Shown here one piece after another: positions 1 to 8,300 of a DNA stretch of 26,327 nucleotides; position 1 is the stretch's first letter; each line of letters begins with the position of its first letter. Origin of the DNA: DATGIQ01 sp035295665. GTDB taxonomy: Bacteria; Planctomycetota; Planctomycetia; Gemmatales; Gemmataceae. The stretch spans positions 1 to 26,327 of the forward strand of contig DATGIQ010000622.1 in NCBI GenBank assembly GCA_035295665.1. Direction: 5' to 3'. Below the pieces are notes generated by a model. The model searched no databases, was not told the origin of the DNA, and saw only the letters and a list, made by a program, of their open reading frames with translations. The position numbers and the translations under genes are program-made.

Positions 1-561
1 CGGGTTCGCGATGCCGGCCTCGGTCGTGATGTCACGGAATTTGCCGCCGCCTTCGTTGTGGAGCAGACGGGCGCCCGTGAACTGAGTGATGAGCACGTCC
101 GGCCGGCCGTCGTTATCCACGTCGCCGATGGCCACGCCGACGTTGTAGCCGTCGAAGTCCAGCCCGCTGCCGGCCGACGCGTCGCGGAACTTGCCGTCGG
201 GCGTCTGGAGGTAGAGCCGGTTCCCGACGCCGGTGTTCGGGCCGGCCCCTTGCAAGAGCAGGATGTCGAGCCGGCCGTCGCCGTCGGCGTCGAACAGTGC
301 CGCGCCGCCGTACATCGACTGCGGCATGAAGTAGGTGCCGGTCGGTCCGCAGTCGTGCGTGAAGTTCAGCCCGACCGCGTCGGTCACATCCTCGAACCAA
401 GTGGCGGGTGGCGGATGGCGGGTGGTCGGTGGTGGATAGCCGTTGGGCGGCGTGCCGTGACACCCGATCGGCCCGATGACAAGCCCGGTCACGACAGCCA
501 GGATGGCACGGAGGAGGGAGGAGGGATGAATGATGAACCGGATCCGCCTTCCCTCCCTCAT
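1..561 (-). CDS. FG-GAP/VCBS repeat lipoprotein (3' end outside window)
   Basis: This frame is open from the window edge back to an ATG at 561, giving 187 codons with no stop. The N-terminus is a lipoprotein-type signal: basic residues, a hydrophobic run (LAVVTGLVIG) and a candidate lipidated Cys34 in PIGC, a weak lipobox. A Pro/Thr-rich linker follows, then a conserved opening (WFEDVTDAVGLNF, THDCGPTG) and repeats with calcium-binding-like DADGDGRLDIL and DVDNDGRPDVLI motifs. Such FG-GAP/VCBS repeats form extracellular beta-propeller blades, and the 'FxDVTxxxGL' opening is typical of CRTAC1/UnbV-like planctomycete proteins. The start is supported by GGAGGAGGG just upstream, which also lies in an inverted repeat. 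It is the last visible gene of a three-gene operon, 28 nt behind the lipoprotein gene. The exact function is unknown. Confidence 0.85.
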   Translation of the reverse strand, partial: MREGRRIRFIIHPSSLLRAILAVVTGLVIGPIGCHGTPPNGYPPPTTRHPPPATWFEDVTDAVGLNFTHDCGPTGTYFMPQSMYGGAALFDADGDGRLDILLLQGAGPNTGVGNRLYLQTPDGKFRDASAGSGLDFDGYNVGVAIGDVDNDGRPDVLITQFTGARLLHNEGGGKFRDITTEAGIANP

Positions 562-572
562 CCCTCCTCCCT
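515..572 (-). repeat. 15-bp inverted repeat enclosing the start of the FG-GAP gene
   Basis: Positions 515-529 and 558-572 are perfect 15-bp reverse complements separated by 28 nt. On the minus-strand transcript the upstream arm contains the purine-rich ribosome binding site and the AUG at 561. The downstream arm encodes part of the signal peptide (HPSSL). If it folds, the ribosome binding site and start would be paired. The upstream gene stops at 590, 18 nt before the arm, so a terminating ribosome could open it. The inverted repeat is seen directly; the regulatory role is inference. Confidence 0.6.
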
Positions 573-589
573 TCTGACGGGTCCGGGGG

Positions 590-1117
590 TCAATTCTTGC
601 TCGGGCCCTTGATGTCGAACTGAAACTCGTTAGCCGACCCGGCCTTGACCACCCGCGTCTGCTTACTCTGCGTGCCCCAGTCCGGCGGGATGTATTCCAC
701 CATGGGGGCCTCGTAATCCGCTGTGGGACCGCCGGGCTGGCCCTTCTTCTTCTCCAGGTAGCCCCTCATCTGGATTTGTGCATCCTTTGGGAGCCTCAAG
801 GGCGTCGCGGCTTTTTTCCTCGCCGAGACCACGATCTTATTCTCGCCGACCATCGCCTCGCCGGCAAACTTACCATCCACAATGTCCATGGTTGAGGGCG
901 GCCGGCCTTCCGGCGCGAAGGTAATCTGGCCCTTCTCGATCGGCTTGCCGTTGAACGTCACCGTGCCCCTGACATCCGCATAATTTTGCTTTTCATTCTG
1001 TTGACAGCCGGCGACCATCGCCAGAATGAGGATGACAAGGTGACAAGGTGACAAGGTGATGAGGTGACCGAAACGCCCCAGGCTTGACATCGCTTCGTAC
1101 TTCGTGTTCCTGCTCAT
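590..1117 (-). CDS. Carboxypeptidase regulatory-like (transthyretin-like) lipoprotein
   Basis: A 175-residue protein with a basic N-terminus, a hydrophobic stretch and a clear lipobox (MVAGC, lipidated Cys38), so it should be anchored to a membrane on the outer face. After the Cys comes a single small beta-sandwich domain. Its signature is VRGTVTFNGKPIEKGQITFAP followed by a GKFAGEAMVGENKIVVSA segment, the pattern of carboxypeptidase-regulatory-like domains found in many planctomycete lipoproteins encoded beside DUF1559 genes. The start at 1117 was preferred to the in-frame ATG at 1090 because AAGGTG precedes it. The gene lies 20 nt after the DUF1559 stop and 28 nt before the FG-GAP gene. The signal-peptide region is built from tandem GTGACAAG units at DNA level. 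The specific function is unknown. Confidence 0.88.
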   Translation of the reverse strand: MSRNTKYEAMSSLGRFGHLITLSPCHLVILILAMVAGCQQNEKQNYADVRGTVTFNGKPIEKGQITFAPEGRPPSTMDIVDGKFAGEAMVGENKIVVSARKKAATPLRLPKDAQIQMRGYLEKKKGQPGGPTADYEAPMVEYIPPDWGTQSKQTRVVKAGSANEFQFDIKGPSKN

Positions 1118-1131
1118 CACCTTGTCACCTT
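1045..1131 (-). repeat. 19-bp inverted repeat and GTGACAAG tandem units at the lipoprotein start
   Basis: Positions 1045-1063 and 1113-1131 are perfect 19-bp reverse complements with a 49-nt spacer. Extra copies of the GTGACAAG unit extend the lower arm to about 1034. On the minus-strand transcript one arm holds the AAGGTG ribosome binding site and the AUG at 1117; the other encodes the LITLSPCHL part of the signal peptide. The upstream DUF1559 gene ends at 1138, only 6 nt before the arm, so translation could disrupt the hairpin. The layout matches the unrelated repeat at 515-572. Confidence 0.62.
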
Positions 1132-1137
1132 CGCGGT

Positions 1138-2310
1138 TCACTGGTCGTTGTTGACGACACCGCCATCGTCCCGCGTGGCCAACCGGGCCAGCGTGAGGAG
1201 GTCGGTGGAGTCCGTGAGGAAGTGGACCGACCCATCCCCGAAGAGCGCGTTTACCCCGCCGCTGTGAGCAGACACGAGCGGGACGTTCGCCCCCTCGCTC
1301 ATCCACCGCGCGTTGATGTTTGGGTCATTGATCACGCCAACGTAGGGCGCCGGCTTCCAACCAGACTTCTGGTTGATCTTGTAGCGGATGGTCGTGTACG
1401 TCTGACCGCGGGAGTCACTATCCTTTGTCATCGGGCCCAGGTTGCCGTTCTTGTCCCGGCCGTAGGTGCCTTCGTGACCACGGTAGAGGCCACCCCCGGT
1501 AGACGTCGCAGTGTAGTCATCTCGCGTGCTCATGCCGGTCTGGGGGTTTATCCAGGACACGTAGTCGGACTGTTCGGAGAGCATCATGGTGTTGCTCAGT
1601 CCATCCGAGACCTTGGCAAAATTGACACGGCCGAAATCCGGGACGATCATCCCGCCCCAGGCAGTGATGCCGAAGTCGATGGACCAACTCGTGGCGTCCG
1701 TATTCCGGCTCTCCCGGAATAGCCCGGCCGTGTCGAGCCGATCGACCGCCCCGGCGATTGCTACATAGCTGTTCCGCGTGACCAGCAGCACTTCGTTGCC
1801 GCTGGGATCGCGCACGTTGGAGTCGTTGCGGATCAGCGACGGCCGCGGGTCCGACGGGCAGCGGAAGACTTTGATAACGTCGTTCGCCGAGAGGTTCACG
1901 TTGTTCACTGCCGAGCTGGTCTTCTGGGTCTGGTCGTTCGTCCACCCGGAGTCTCCGGTGAACGTCAACCGACTGAAAAGGTTCCCCTGTTCGAGGTAGG
2001 GCATGATGTAGGGAGCCCAGTTGGTGCCTTCTCCGGCGTTCGGCCACGGGCCGCCGGAAAACGGCTTGCCGTCGGCCGACCCGGCAGTCGGCAGGAGGCC
2101 ATTCACATCGTAGAAGCCGTGGATCGCCAGGCCGAGCTGCTTCAGGTTGTTGGTACACGACATCCGGCTGGCCGCCTCGCGCACCTTCTGGACGGCGGGG
2201 AGCAAGAGGCCGATGAGCACGGCGATGATGGCGATCACCACCAACAGCTCGATCAACGTGAATCCTGGAGGGCGTCCGAGATTCGTAACCTGTCTGCGAA
2301 TCCTACTCAT
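1138..2310 (-). CDS. DUF1559 domain protein with prepilin-type N-terminus
   Basis: A 390-residue protein. It starts with a short basic leader and a class III signal: predicted processing between Gly16 and Phe17, Glu at +5 (GFTLIELLVV), then a hydrophobic helix to about residue 40. The next segment, PAVQKVREAASRMSCTNNLKQLGLAIH, is diagnostic of DUF1559 (SBP_bac_10). The C-terminus has the family signature NALFGDGSVHFL. DUF1559 proteins occur in dozens to hundreds of copies per planctomycete genome and resemble type II secretion or type IV pilus pseudopilins; their role is not established. The start at 2310 has AGGTG upstream. It is the first gene of the operon, driven by the promoter at 2376-2404. 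Confidence 0.95.
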   Translation of the reverse strand: MSRIRRQVTNLGRPPGFTLIELLVVIAIIAVLIGLLLPAVQKVREAASRMSCTNNLKQLGLAIHGFYDVNGLLPTAGSADGKPFSGGPWPNAGEGTNWAPYIMPYLEQGNLFSRLTFTGDSGWTNDQTQKTSSAVNNVNLSANDVIKVFRCPSDPRPSLIRNDSNVRDPSGNEVLLVTRNSYVAIAGAVDRLDTAGLFRESRNTDATSWSIDFGITAWGGMIVPDFGRVNFAKVSDGLSNTMMLSEQSDYVSWINPQTGMSTRDDYTATSTGGGLYRGHEGTYGRDKNGNLGPMTKDSDSRGQTYTTIRYKINQKSGWKPAPYVGVINDPNINARWMSEGANVPLVSAHSGGVNALFGDGSVHFLTDSTDLLTLARLATRDDGGVVNNDQ

Positions 2311-2375
2311 GTCGACACCTGCGGGAAAACGTATAGAGATTGGAGAGATGGGAGGCCCGACGGCATCCCACGCTT

Positions 2376-2404
2376 CTTATATCCCCTGTCACACGACTTT
2401 GCAA
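2376..2404 (-). promoter_or_regulatory. Sigma70-like promoter for the DUF1559 operon
   Basis: Reading the minus strand, a -35-like TTGCAA (2404-2399) is followed after exactly 17 nt by a -10-like TATAAG (2381-2376). Transcription would begin near 2369, leaving a leader of about 59 nt before the ATG at 2310. Match and spacing fit a housekeeping sigma factor, but this rests on sequence alone. Confidence 0.5.
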
Positions 2405-2757
2405 GAAATAATTCGGATTGCGGATCTGCCGGCAAACGATCCCAGGTCGTCTCCCATCGGTTCGGCTACTTGCCGCAGGACCGGTTCGCCCTTCCGGGGC
2501 CGGCGCAGCCGAACTCCGCTCGCGGCGGCAGTCTCCGGGGTGTCGATCATGTGCAGGTAATGGGCCCGGGTCTCGGCCCAATCTTCCCAGGGAGTCATGG
2601 TGGCTTAGGCCGAGTTATTGGGTCGGCCAGTCGGCCCGGGGGGCCCGGATCGTAGTACCGTTTCACGGCCTCGGCATAATCGGCACCCTCATCGCCAAAC
2701 GCCGTCCGGAAATCCTCCAAGCGGCACCGGTGATCACGGATCAATCGTCCCCTGTAC
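2389..2757 (-). pseudogene. Relic of a putative zinc-binding metallopeptidase (COG4307-like)
   Basis: Three reading frames together give one recognisable stretch. The first frame has DFRTAFGDEGADYAEAVKRYY ending in a GPP motif. After a frame change comes ADWPTQ and a stop. After a second frame change comes TPWEDWAETRAHYLHMIDTPETA, which runs open from an ATG at 2598 to a stop at 2389. The order and motifs match the C-terminal half of the planctomycete and proteobacterial putative zinc-binding metallopeptidase family (usually GDERADYxxAL...GPPxDW...HPWEDWAETWAHYLHxxDTLETA). The N-terminal half is not visible. Two frame changes and a stop make a functional product unlikely. Homology fades below about 2430, where the operon promoter lies. 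Family recognition is from memory. Confidence 0.6.
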
Positions 2758-2959
2758 AGGACGTTCCGGTGCGTGCCTGGTCGACCATATGGGTACATTT
2801 TGCCATCGTGCAACCTTCTTCTCAAGAAATGACGGTTTACTGCCCCATAAGAGGAACCCCCTTGCCCATGAGATTGGGACAAAGGATGAGGGTTCCTGGT
2901 ACACTGGGCATGGCGCCGAAGACCCTTAATCGGAACGGGCCAGGGTATCCGTCGCCCGG

Positions 2960-3112
2960 GTCCTTGATCTCCTAACCGACATCCTTGACGTTCTGCCCTA
3001 CGTTCTAGGCCGTATTCCCGGCCGCGCCACTGGCCTTGTCGGTTGCGCCCTTGGCCTTCTCTGCTGCACGGTCGATGGTGTGCTTGATGCCGTTCTTTGT
3101 GTCTGCCACCAT
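2960..3112 (-). pseudogene. Small LEA/CsbD-like lysine-alanine protein relic with in-frame stops
   Basis: From an ATG at 3112 the frame encodes 35 residues of amphipathic Lys/Ala/Asp helix (IKHTIDRAAEKAKGATDKAS). It meets TAG at 3007-3005, resumes as NVGQNVKDVG, meets TAG at 2974-2972, and goes on as EIKDPG. Heptad-like repeats of this kind are typical of small LEA-like or CsbD-like stress proteins. Because the same composition continues past both TAG codons, it looks like a longer gene broken by nonsense changes. A real 35-residue peptide is possible but less likely. No strong ribosome binding site is seen. Confidence 0.4.
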
Positions 3113-3413
3113 GCTGCTTCTGGATCCATAGACGTGCGGTTCGACTCGACGCACCCAACCTCAAGCCATCACCATGCCGATGGAAGAGCTTCGGGCATGG
3201 ATTTTGCTTCTCAATACGCTTCGTCCTAAGACTGGGCGGGTTCTGGCCTCGCTTGGATCCCGGATCAACCGGCGAACGGAGCTAGCGTCGTTTCCCTGAT
3301 TTCCCTCGCCGTGCCGAAATCGCGCCGAGGCCCCGGACCAGCATAGTCCGGGGCACCGGTGAAATGACCGTTGAGGCACGAACCGTTCAACCAACCCGAG
3401 TCCACGCACAGCA
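3113..3413. other. Gene-free leader region before the AI-2E transporter gene
   Basis: I find no convincing gene here. An 82-codon minus-strand frame spans most of it but has an Arg/Ser-rich composition without family features. The stretch holds a perfect 9-bp hairpin (3330-3354) and presumably the promoter of the downstream operon, for which I cannot pick convincing -35/-10 boxes. Confidence 0.4.
3330..3354 (+). repeat. Perfect 9-bp hairpin in the leader of the AI-2E operon
   Basis: GCCCCGGAC (3330-3338) and GTCCGGGGC (3346-3354) flank a 7-nt loop. The stem is very GC-rich and ends 59 nt before the transporter start. No T-run follows on either strand, so it is not a canonical intrinsic terminator. 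It could end a minus- or plus-strand transcript in another way, or be a leader element of the signalling operon. Confidence 0.45.
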
Positions 3414-5318
3414 ATGTCTCGTTCAACCGCTCGCTCCTCCTATCTGCGGCCTCTGGTGGCCCTGGTCCTGATCGTCGCCATCCTCTACGTGGCGAAGCCG
3501 GTCATCGTGCCCCTGGCCTTCGCCGTCCTGCTCACCTTCGTCCTGACTCCGGTCGTAACCGCCATCCAGCGGCGCGGCGTACCGCGCGTTCCCGCGGTGC
3601 TCCTCGCGGTGCTCCTGACCTTCATCCTGTTCGGGCTGGTCGGCTGGGTTGTCGGCGTCCAGGTCAATAACCTGGTCCAGGAACTGCCCACCCACCGCAA
3701 AGAGATCGAAGCGAAGATCGCCGGCCTGCGCGGGTCGGGCGAGGGTGCCTTCGGGAAGCTCGTGGAGATGTTCCGCGAGATCGGCAAAGAAAAACCCCAG
3801 GCTGGCGCCGCGGCACAGGCCGAGACGCCCAAAGAAAAGGTCGTGATCGCTCGGGCGCAGGAGGCTTCGAGCTTCGAACAGCTGGCCAGCGTCGCGGGCC
3901 CTGTACTCGAACCCTTGGCCCAGGCCGGCCTGGTGCTTGTCCTGGTAGTCTTCATGTTGATCAAACGTGAGGATTTGCGCAACCGCCTTATCGGGCTTTT
4001 AGGTCATGGGCAGCTAACCGGCACAACGCGCGTACTCGTCGACTCGGCGCAGCGCCTCAGCCGCTTCCTCCTGACGCAGCTGCTGATCAACGTCGGCTTT
4101 GGTGTCCTCTTCGCCGCTGGCTTGTTCATCCTTGGCGTGCCCTACGCCTTCCTGTGGGGCTTTCTGGCAGTCGTGCTTCGCTTTGTGCCGTACATTGGAA
4201 GTTGGGTGGCCCTCGCTTTCCCCCTCATCCTGGCATTCGCGATGGCTCCGACCTGGACCCAGCCGATCCTGGTCCTATCCCTTTTCGCACTCCTGGAACT
4301 CATCACGGCCAACGTCGTCGAGCCCCTACTGTTCGGGCATGGCACTGGCGTGACGCCCATCGCCCTGCTAGTGGCGGCCGCCTTCTGGACGTGGATTTGG
4401 GGCCCGCTCGGGCTGGTTCTCTCCACGCCGTTGACCGTCTGCCTCGTGGTTCTCGGGCAGCACGTCCCACGCCTGCGCTATCTGGCTCTGCTCCTGGGGG
4501 ACGAGCCGGCCCTGCAACCGCACGTCAGCTATTACCAACGGCTCCTTGCCCGCGACCAGGACGAGGCGAAACAGGTGGCCGCTGAATACGCGCAGGCGAA
4601 GGAGCAGGAGAACGTCTACGACGACGTGTTCCTTCCCGCTCTGGCGCTGGCCCGCCGCGACCGTAAGCACTCCGGGTTGAGCGCCGACGACGAGGGATTC
4701 ATCTACGGCGTGACGAAAGAGACGCTGGACGGCCTGGACTCTGCGTCTCCCCCCGCGCCGGCGGAGCCGCCTGCGGACTGGCCCGATGGAGAGCCTCTCG
4801 CAACGATGCAGCAGCCCGACCAGCCGCCGGCTGCCGCGCTAATCCTTGGTTGTCCCGCTCACCACGAGGCCGAAGAGCTGTCCCTTCACATGCTTGCCCG
4901 GCTGCTCCGAGCGGACGGCTACCAGATGGAAGCCGTGTCCACCAAGGCCCTGCCTGCCGAGGTCGAGGCACGGATTGAGCGGGAAGGCCCTGCGCTGCTG
5001 TTTATTGCCATCCTGCCGCCGGGCGGTCTCTTGCAAGCGCGCTACCTGTGCAAGCGGCTGCGAAAACGCTTCCCAGACCTGCCCATTGTCGTTGGCTACT
5101 GGGGCGACGAGCGGCATTATGATAGTATTCTGGCCCGCCTCCGCTCGGCGGGCGCCAGTTACGTTACGACCTCTCTCCTCCAGAGCCGCAGCCAAATCCG
5201 GGCGCTGCTGAGTCCCCCTCCTGACGCCAGCCCCGAGCACCCTCCCCGCGAAGACCGGCCGGCTCTTGGAGGAACTGCCAAGGAAGCCGCCAGCGCCGCA
5301 GGGAGGGCTCGCAGATGA
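3414..5318 (+). CDS. AI-2E family transporter with C-terminal B12-binding-like domain
   Basis: A 634-residue protein. Residues about 10-350 match the AI-2E/PerM/TqsA-like family: two N-terminal membrane helices, a soluble amphipathic insert (about 85-160), then a block of helices with the family motifs GVPYAFLWGFLAVVLRFVPYIGS and NVVEPLLFGHGTGVTPIALLVAA. Members export small molecules or act in ion exchange; the substrate here is unknown. Residues 350-440 are a cytosolic helical extension (YYQRLLARDQDEA) seen in a subset of these proteins. Residues about 474-595 form a Rossmann-like domain (ILGCPAHHEAEELSLHML, then LPIVVGYWGD) that resembles cobalamin-binding domains but lacks the DxHxxG cobalt-ligand motif. 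No good ribosome binding site precedes the ATG. The stop codon overlaps the start of the histidine kinase gene, implying translational coupling. Confidence 0.9.
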   Translation: MSRSTARSSYLRPLVALVLIVAILYVAKPVIVPLAFAVLLTFVLTPVVTAIQRRGVPRVPAVLLAVLLTFILFGLVGWVVGVQVNNLVQELPTHRKEIEAKIAGLRGSGEGAFGKLVEMFREIGKEKPQAGAAAQAETPKEKVVIARAQEASSFEQLASVAGPVLEPLAQAGLVLVLVVFMLIKREDLRNRLIGLLGHGQLTGTTRVLVDSAQRLSRFLLTQLLINVGFGVLFAAGLFILGVPYAFLWGFLAVVLRFVPYIGSWVALAFPLILAFAMAPTWTQPILVLSLFALLELITANVVEPLLFGHGTGVTPIALLVAAAFWTWIWGPLGLVLSTPLTVCLVVLGQHVPRLRYLALLLGDEPALQPHVSYYQRLLARDQDEAKQVAAEYAQAKEQENVYDDVFLPALALARRDRKHSGLSADDEGFIYGVTKETLDGLDSASPPAPAEPPADWPDGEPLATMQQPDQPPAAALILGCPAHHEAEELSLHMLARLLRADGYQMEAVSTKALPAEVEARIEREGPALLFIAILPPGGLLQARYLCKRLRKRFPDLPIVVGYWGDERHYDSILARLRSAGASYVTTSLLQSRSQIRALLSPPPDASPEHPPREDRPALGGTAKEAASAAGRARR

Positions 5319-8300
5319 GTACCATCAAGGTCACGGTCGCCGAACAGCACCTGGCCCTCCAGCACGCCGTGGCCCAGGTCCTGACGGAATCGGCAACCCA
5401 GTCCGATGCCGAGGAACGAGTCCTGGAGACCCTCGGCCAGCGATTGGGCTGTCCCTTCGGGGCACTCTGGAAGGTGGACGCGCACACCCCTGCCCTTCGC
5501 TGTGTGAACGTCTGGCACTCTCCGGCAGCTCACGCGGAAGAGCTGGAGGCCGCCAGCCGCATCCAGCCCCTTTCCCGCGGCCAGGGACTGCCGGGCTCCG
5601 TCTGGAATAGCGGCGCGCCGGTGTGGATTCCGGACGTGAGTGCCGACATGGCCTTTCCGAGGGCCGCGGTTGCCGCGCAGCAAGGTTTCCACGCCACATT
5701 TGGTTTTCCCGTCGCCCTCGGGAAGCACGTCCTCGGCGTCATCGAGTTTTTTGCCCGCGAGGTGCGGCAGCCGGACGAGTCGTTGCTGCGGGTGCTTGGC
5801 AGCCTGGGTCGCCAGGTTGGTCTCTTCCTGGAACTGAAGCGCGCGGAGGAGGATCTGGCAGAGCGGACCCGGCTGGAGACTCTCCGGGCCGATATCGGCG
5901 AGGCTCTCACGAGCAGCGACTCGCTGCGGGCCGCCTTGCAGGAATGCACTGAGGCGCTCGTCCGGCATCTTGGCGTAGCCTTCGCCCGCATCTGGACGCT
6001 CAATCAGGCTGCGAACGTCCTGGAGCTACAGGCCAGCGCGGGGATATACACCCACCTCGACGGTGGCCACAGCCGCGTGAACGTGGGCGAGCTCAAGATC
6101 GGACGGATCGCCCAGAGCCGTCAGCCACACCTGACCAATGACGTTCCCAACGATCCCCAGATCCGTGACCGGGAGTGGGCAAGGCGAGAAGGGATGGTCG
6201 CGTTCGCCGGCTACCCGCTCATCGTCGAGCGCCGGGTCGTCGGCGTCCTGGGGATGTTCGCCCGCCAACCGCTGGCGGAAAGCGTGCTGCACGAGCTGAA
6301 ACCTCTGAGCGACGGGATCGCTCAGTACATCCAACGCAAAGAAGCGGAGGAGGCGCTCCGGGAGAGCGAGGAGCATAGCCGCCTCCTGCTGGAGTCCAGT
6401 GGCGAGGGAATTTACGGGGTGGACGTGGATGCCAACTGCACCTTTGCCAACCCCGCCTGTGCCCGCCTCCTGGGCTACGACGACCCGGCCGACCTGCTCA
6501 GCAAGCCGGCGCATGAGCTGTTCCACCACACTCGGCCCGATGGCAAGCCCTACCCGCGTGCGGAATGCCGGATCTGCCAGACCTTGCGGACCGGCACCGC
6601 CATGCATGCCGACGACGAAGTATTCTGGCGCCGCGACGGTTCCAGCTTCCCCGTCGAGTACCGAGCCAATCCGATCCGGCGTGACGGCCGCCTGTTCGGC
6701 GCCGTGATTACTTTCGTGGACATCAGCCAGCGGCGGCGCGCCGAACAGGCGATGCGGCTGCGGGAGCGGGCCCTGCGGGCCATTGCCCAGGGAGTGTTCA
6801 TTACCGACCCAGCCAGGGCCGACGAGCCACTCTCCTACGTCAACGCGGCCTTCGAGCGCCTGACCGGTTATGTCCTTCCCGAGGTCAAGGGACGCGACAT
6901 TGAATTCCTCCGGGGGCTGGAGACCGACGCCGCTGCCGTTGAGGAAGTGCGGGCCGCTTATCAGGAGGGGCGCGACGCCTCGGTTGAAGTGCTCTTCTAC
7001 CGCAAGGACGGCAACCCCTTCTGGGCCACCTTGTCGGTCGCCCCCGTAACCGAGCCGCCGGGAAAGGTGACCCACTTCGTGGGCGTGCTCACGGACATCA
7101 CCGAGCGTAAGCGTTTCGAGGAGCAGCTGCTGGAGGCCAAGAACGCTGCCGAGGCCGCCAACGTCGCCAAGAGCCAGTTCCTGGCCAGCATGAGCCACGA
7201 GCTGCGCACTCCGCTGAATGCGGTTATCATGTACAGCGAATTGCTCCAGGAGGAGGCCGAGGATCGTGGCGTCACTGAGTTCGTACCGGATCTGGAAAAG
7301 ATTCGCGCCGGCGGCAAACACCTGCTGGCGCTGGTCAACGGCGTGCTCGATCTCTCCAAGATTGAGGCGGGGAAGATGGATCTCTCCCTGGAGACGTTCG
7401 ACATTGCTACGATGGTCGAGGAGGTGGTCGGAACAGTGCGGCCGCTCGTGCAGAAGAAGACCAACACGCTGGAAGTGCGCTGCCCGGACGGCCTGGGCGC
7501 GATGCACGCGGACCTGACGAAGGTACGGCAGATTCTCTTCAACCTCGTATCGAACGCCTGCAAGTTCACCGAGAAGGGCACGATCACCCTCGAAGCAGCA
7601 CGGGCCGAAGAGGACGGCCGGGAATGGGTGACCTTCCGCGTCCGCGACACCGGCATCGGCATGACCCCGGAACAGGTCACCAAGCTCTTCCAGCCGTTCA
7701 CCCAGGCAGACGCTTCGATCACTCGCAAGTACGGCGGCACCGGTCTGGGACTTGCCATCAGCAGGCGCTTCTGCGAGATGATGGGCGGCCAGGTCGCCGT
7801 GAACAGTAGGACGGGAGAAGGTTCGACCTTCACCGTTCGGCTGCCGTCCTGTGTAACCTCTCTGGCTCCTGCGCCGAGTCAAGCGCCGCTAGCTGGTCCC
7901 ACCGGCGCCGCAACTGTCCTGGTCATTGACGATGATCCAGCGGTGCGCGACTTCATGGCGCGCTCCTTGGCACCCGAAGGGGTCTGTATCGTGGCCGCCT
8001 CCGACGGTGAGGAAGGGTTGCGCCTGGCCACCCAGGTTCGCCCCACTGTCATCTTCCTCGACGTGCTCATGCCACGGATGGATGGCTGGGCGGTGCTCAA
8101 TGCGCTCAAGGCAGATCGTAGCCTCGCCGACATTCCCGTGGTCATGATGACCATCATGAGCGAGACGGAGATGGGCTACCTGCTTGGAGCCTCCGAGTAC
8201 CTCACCAAGCCTATTGATCGAGACTGCCTGATCGCGCTGATCGAGAAGTACCGTGCCGCCGGACAGGCGGCCGATGTGCTGATCGTCGAGGACGACGAGG

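Noticed and set aside
3161..3409. An 82-codon minus-strand frame
   Set aside because: It has Arg/Ser-rich composition, no ribosome binding site or motif, and spans the perfect hairpin in the leader region.
6026..7882. A 618-codon open frame on the minus strand
   Set aside because: It lies wholly antisense to the histidine kinase's GAF-PAS-HATPase region. Its His/Gly/Arg-rich composition is what high-GC antisense frames give, and no motif is recognisable.
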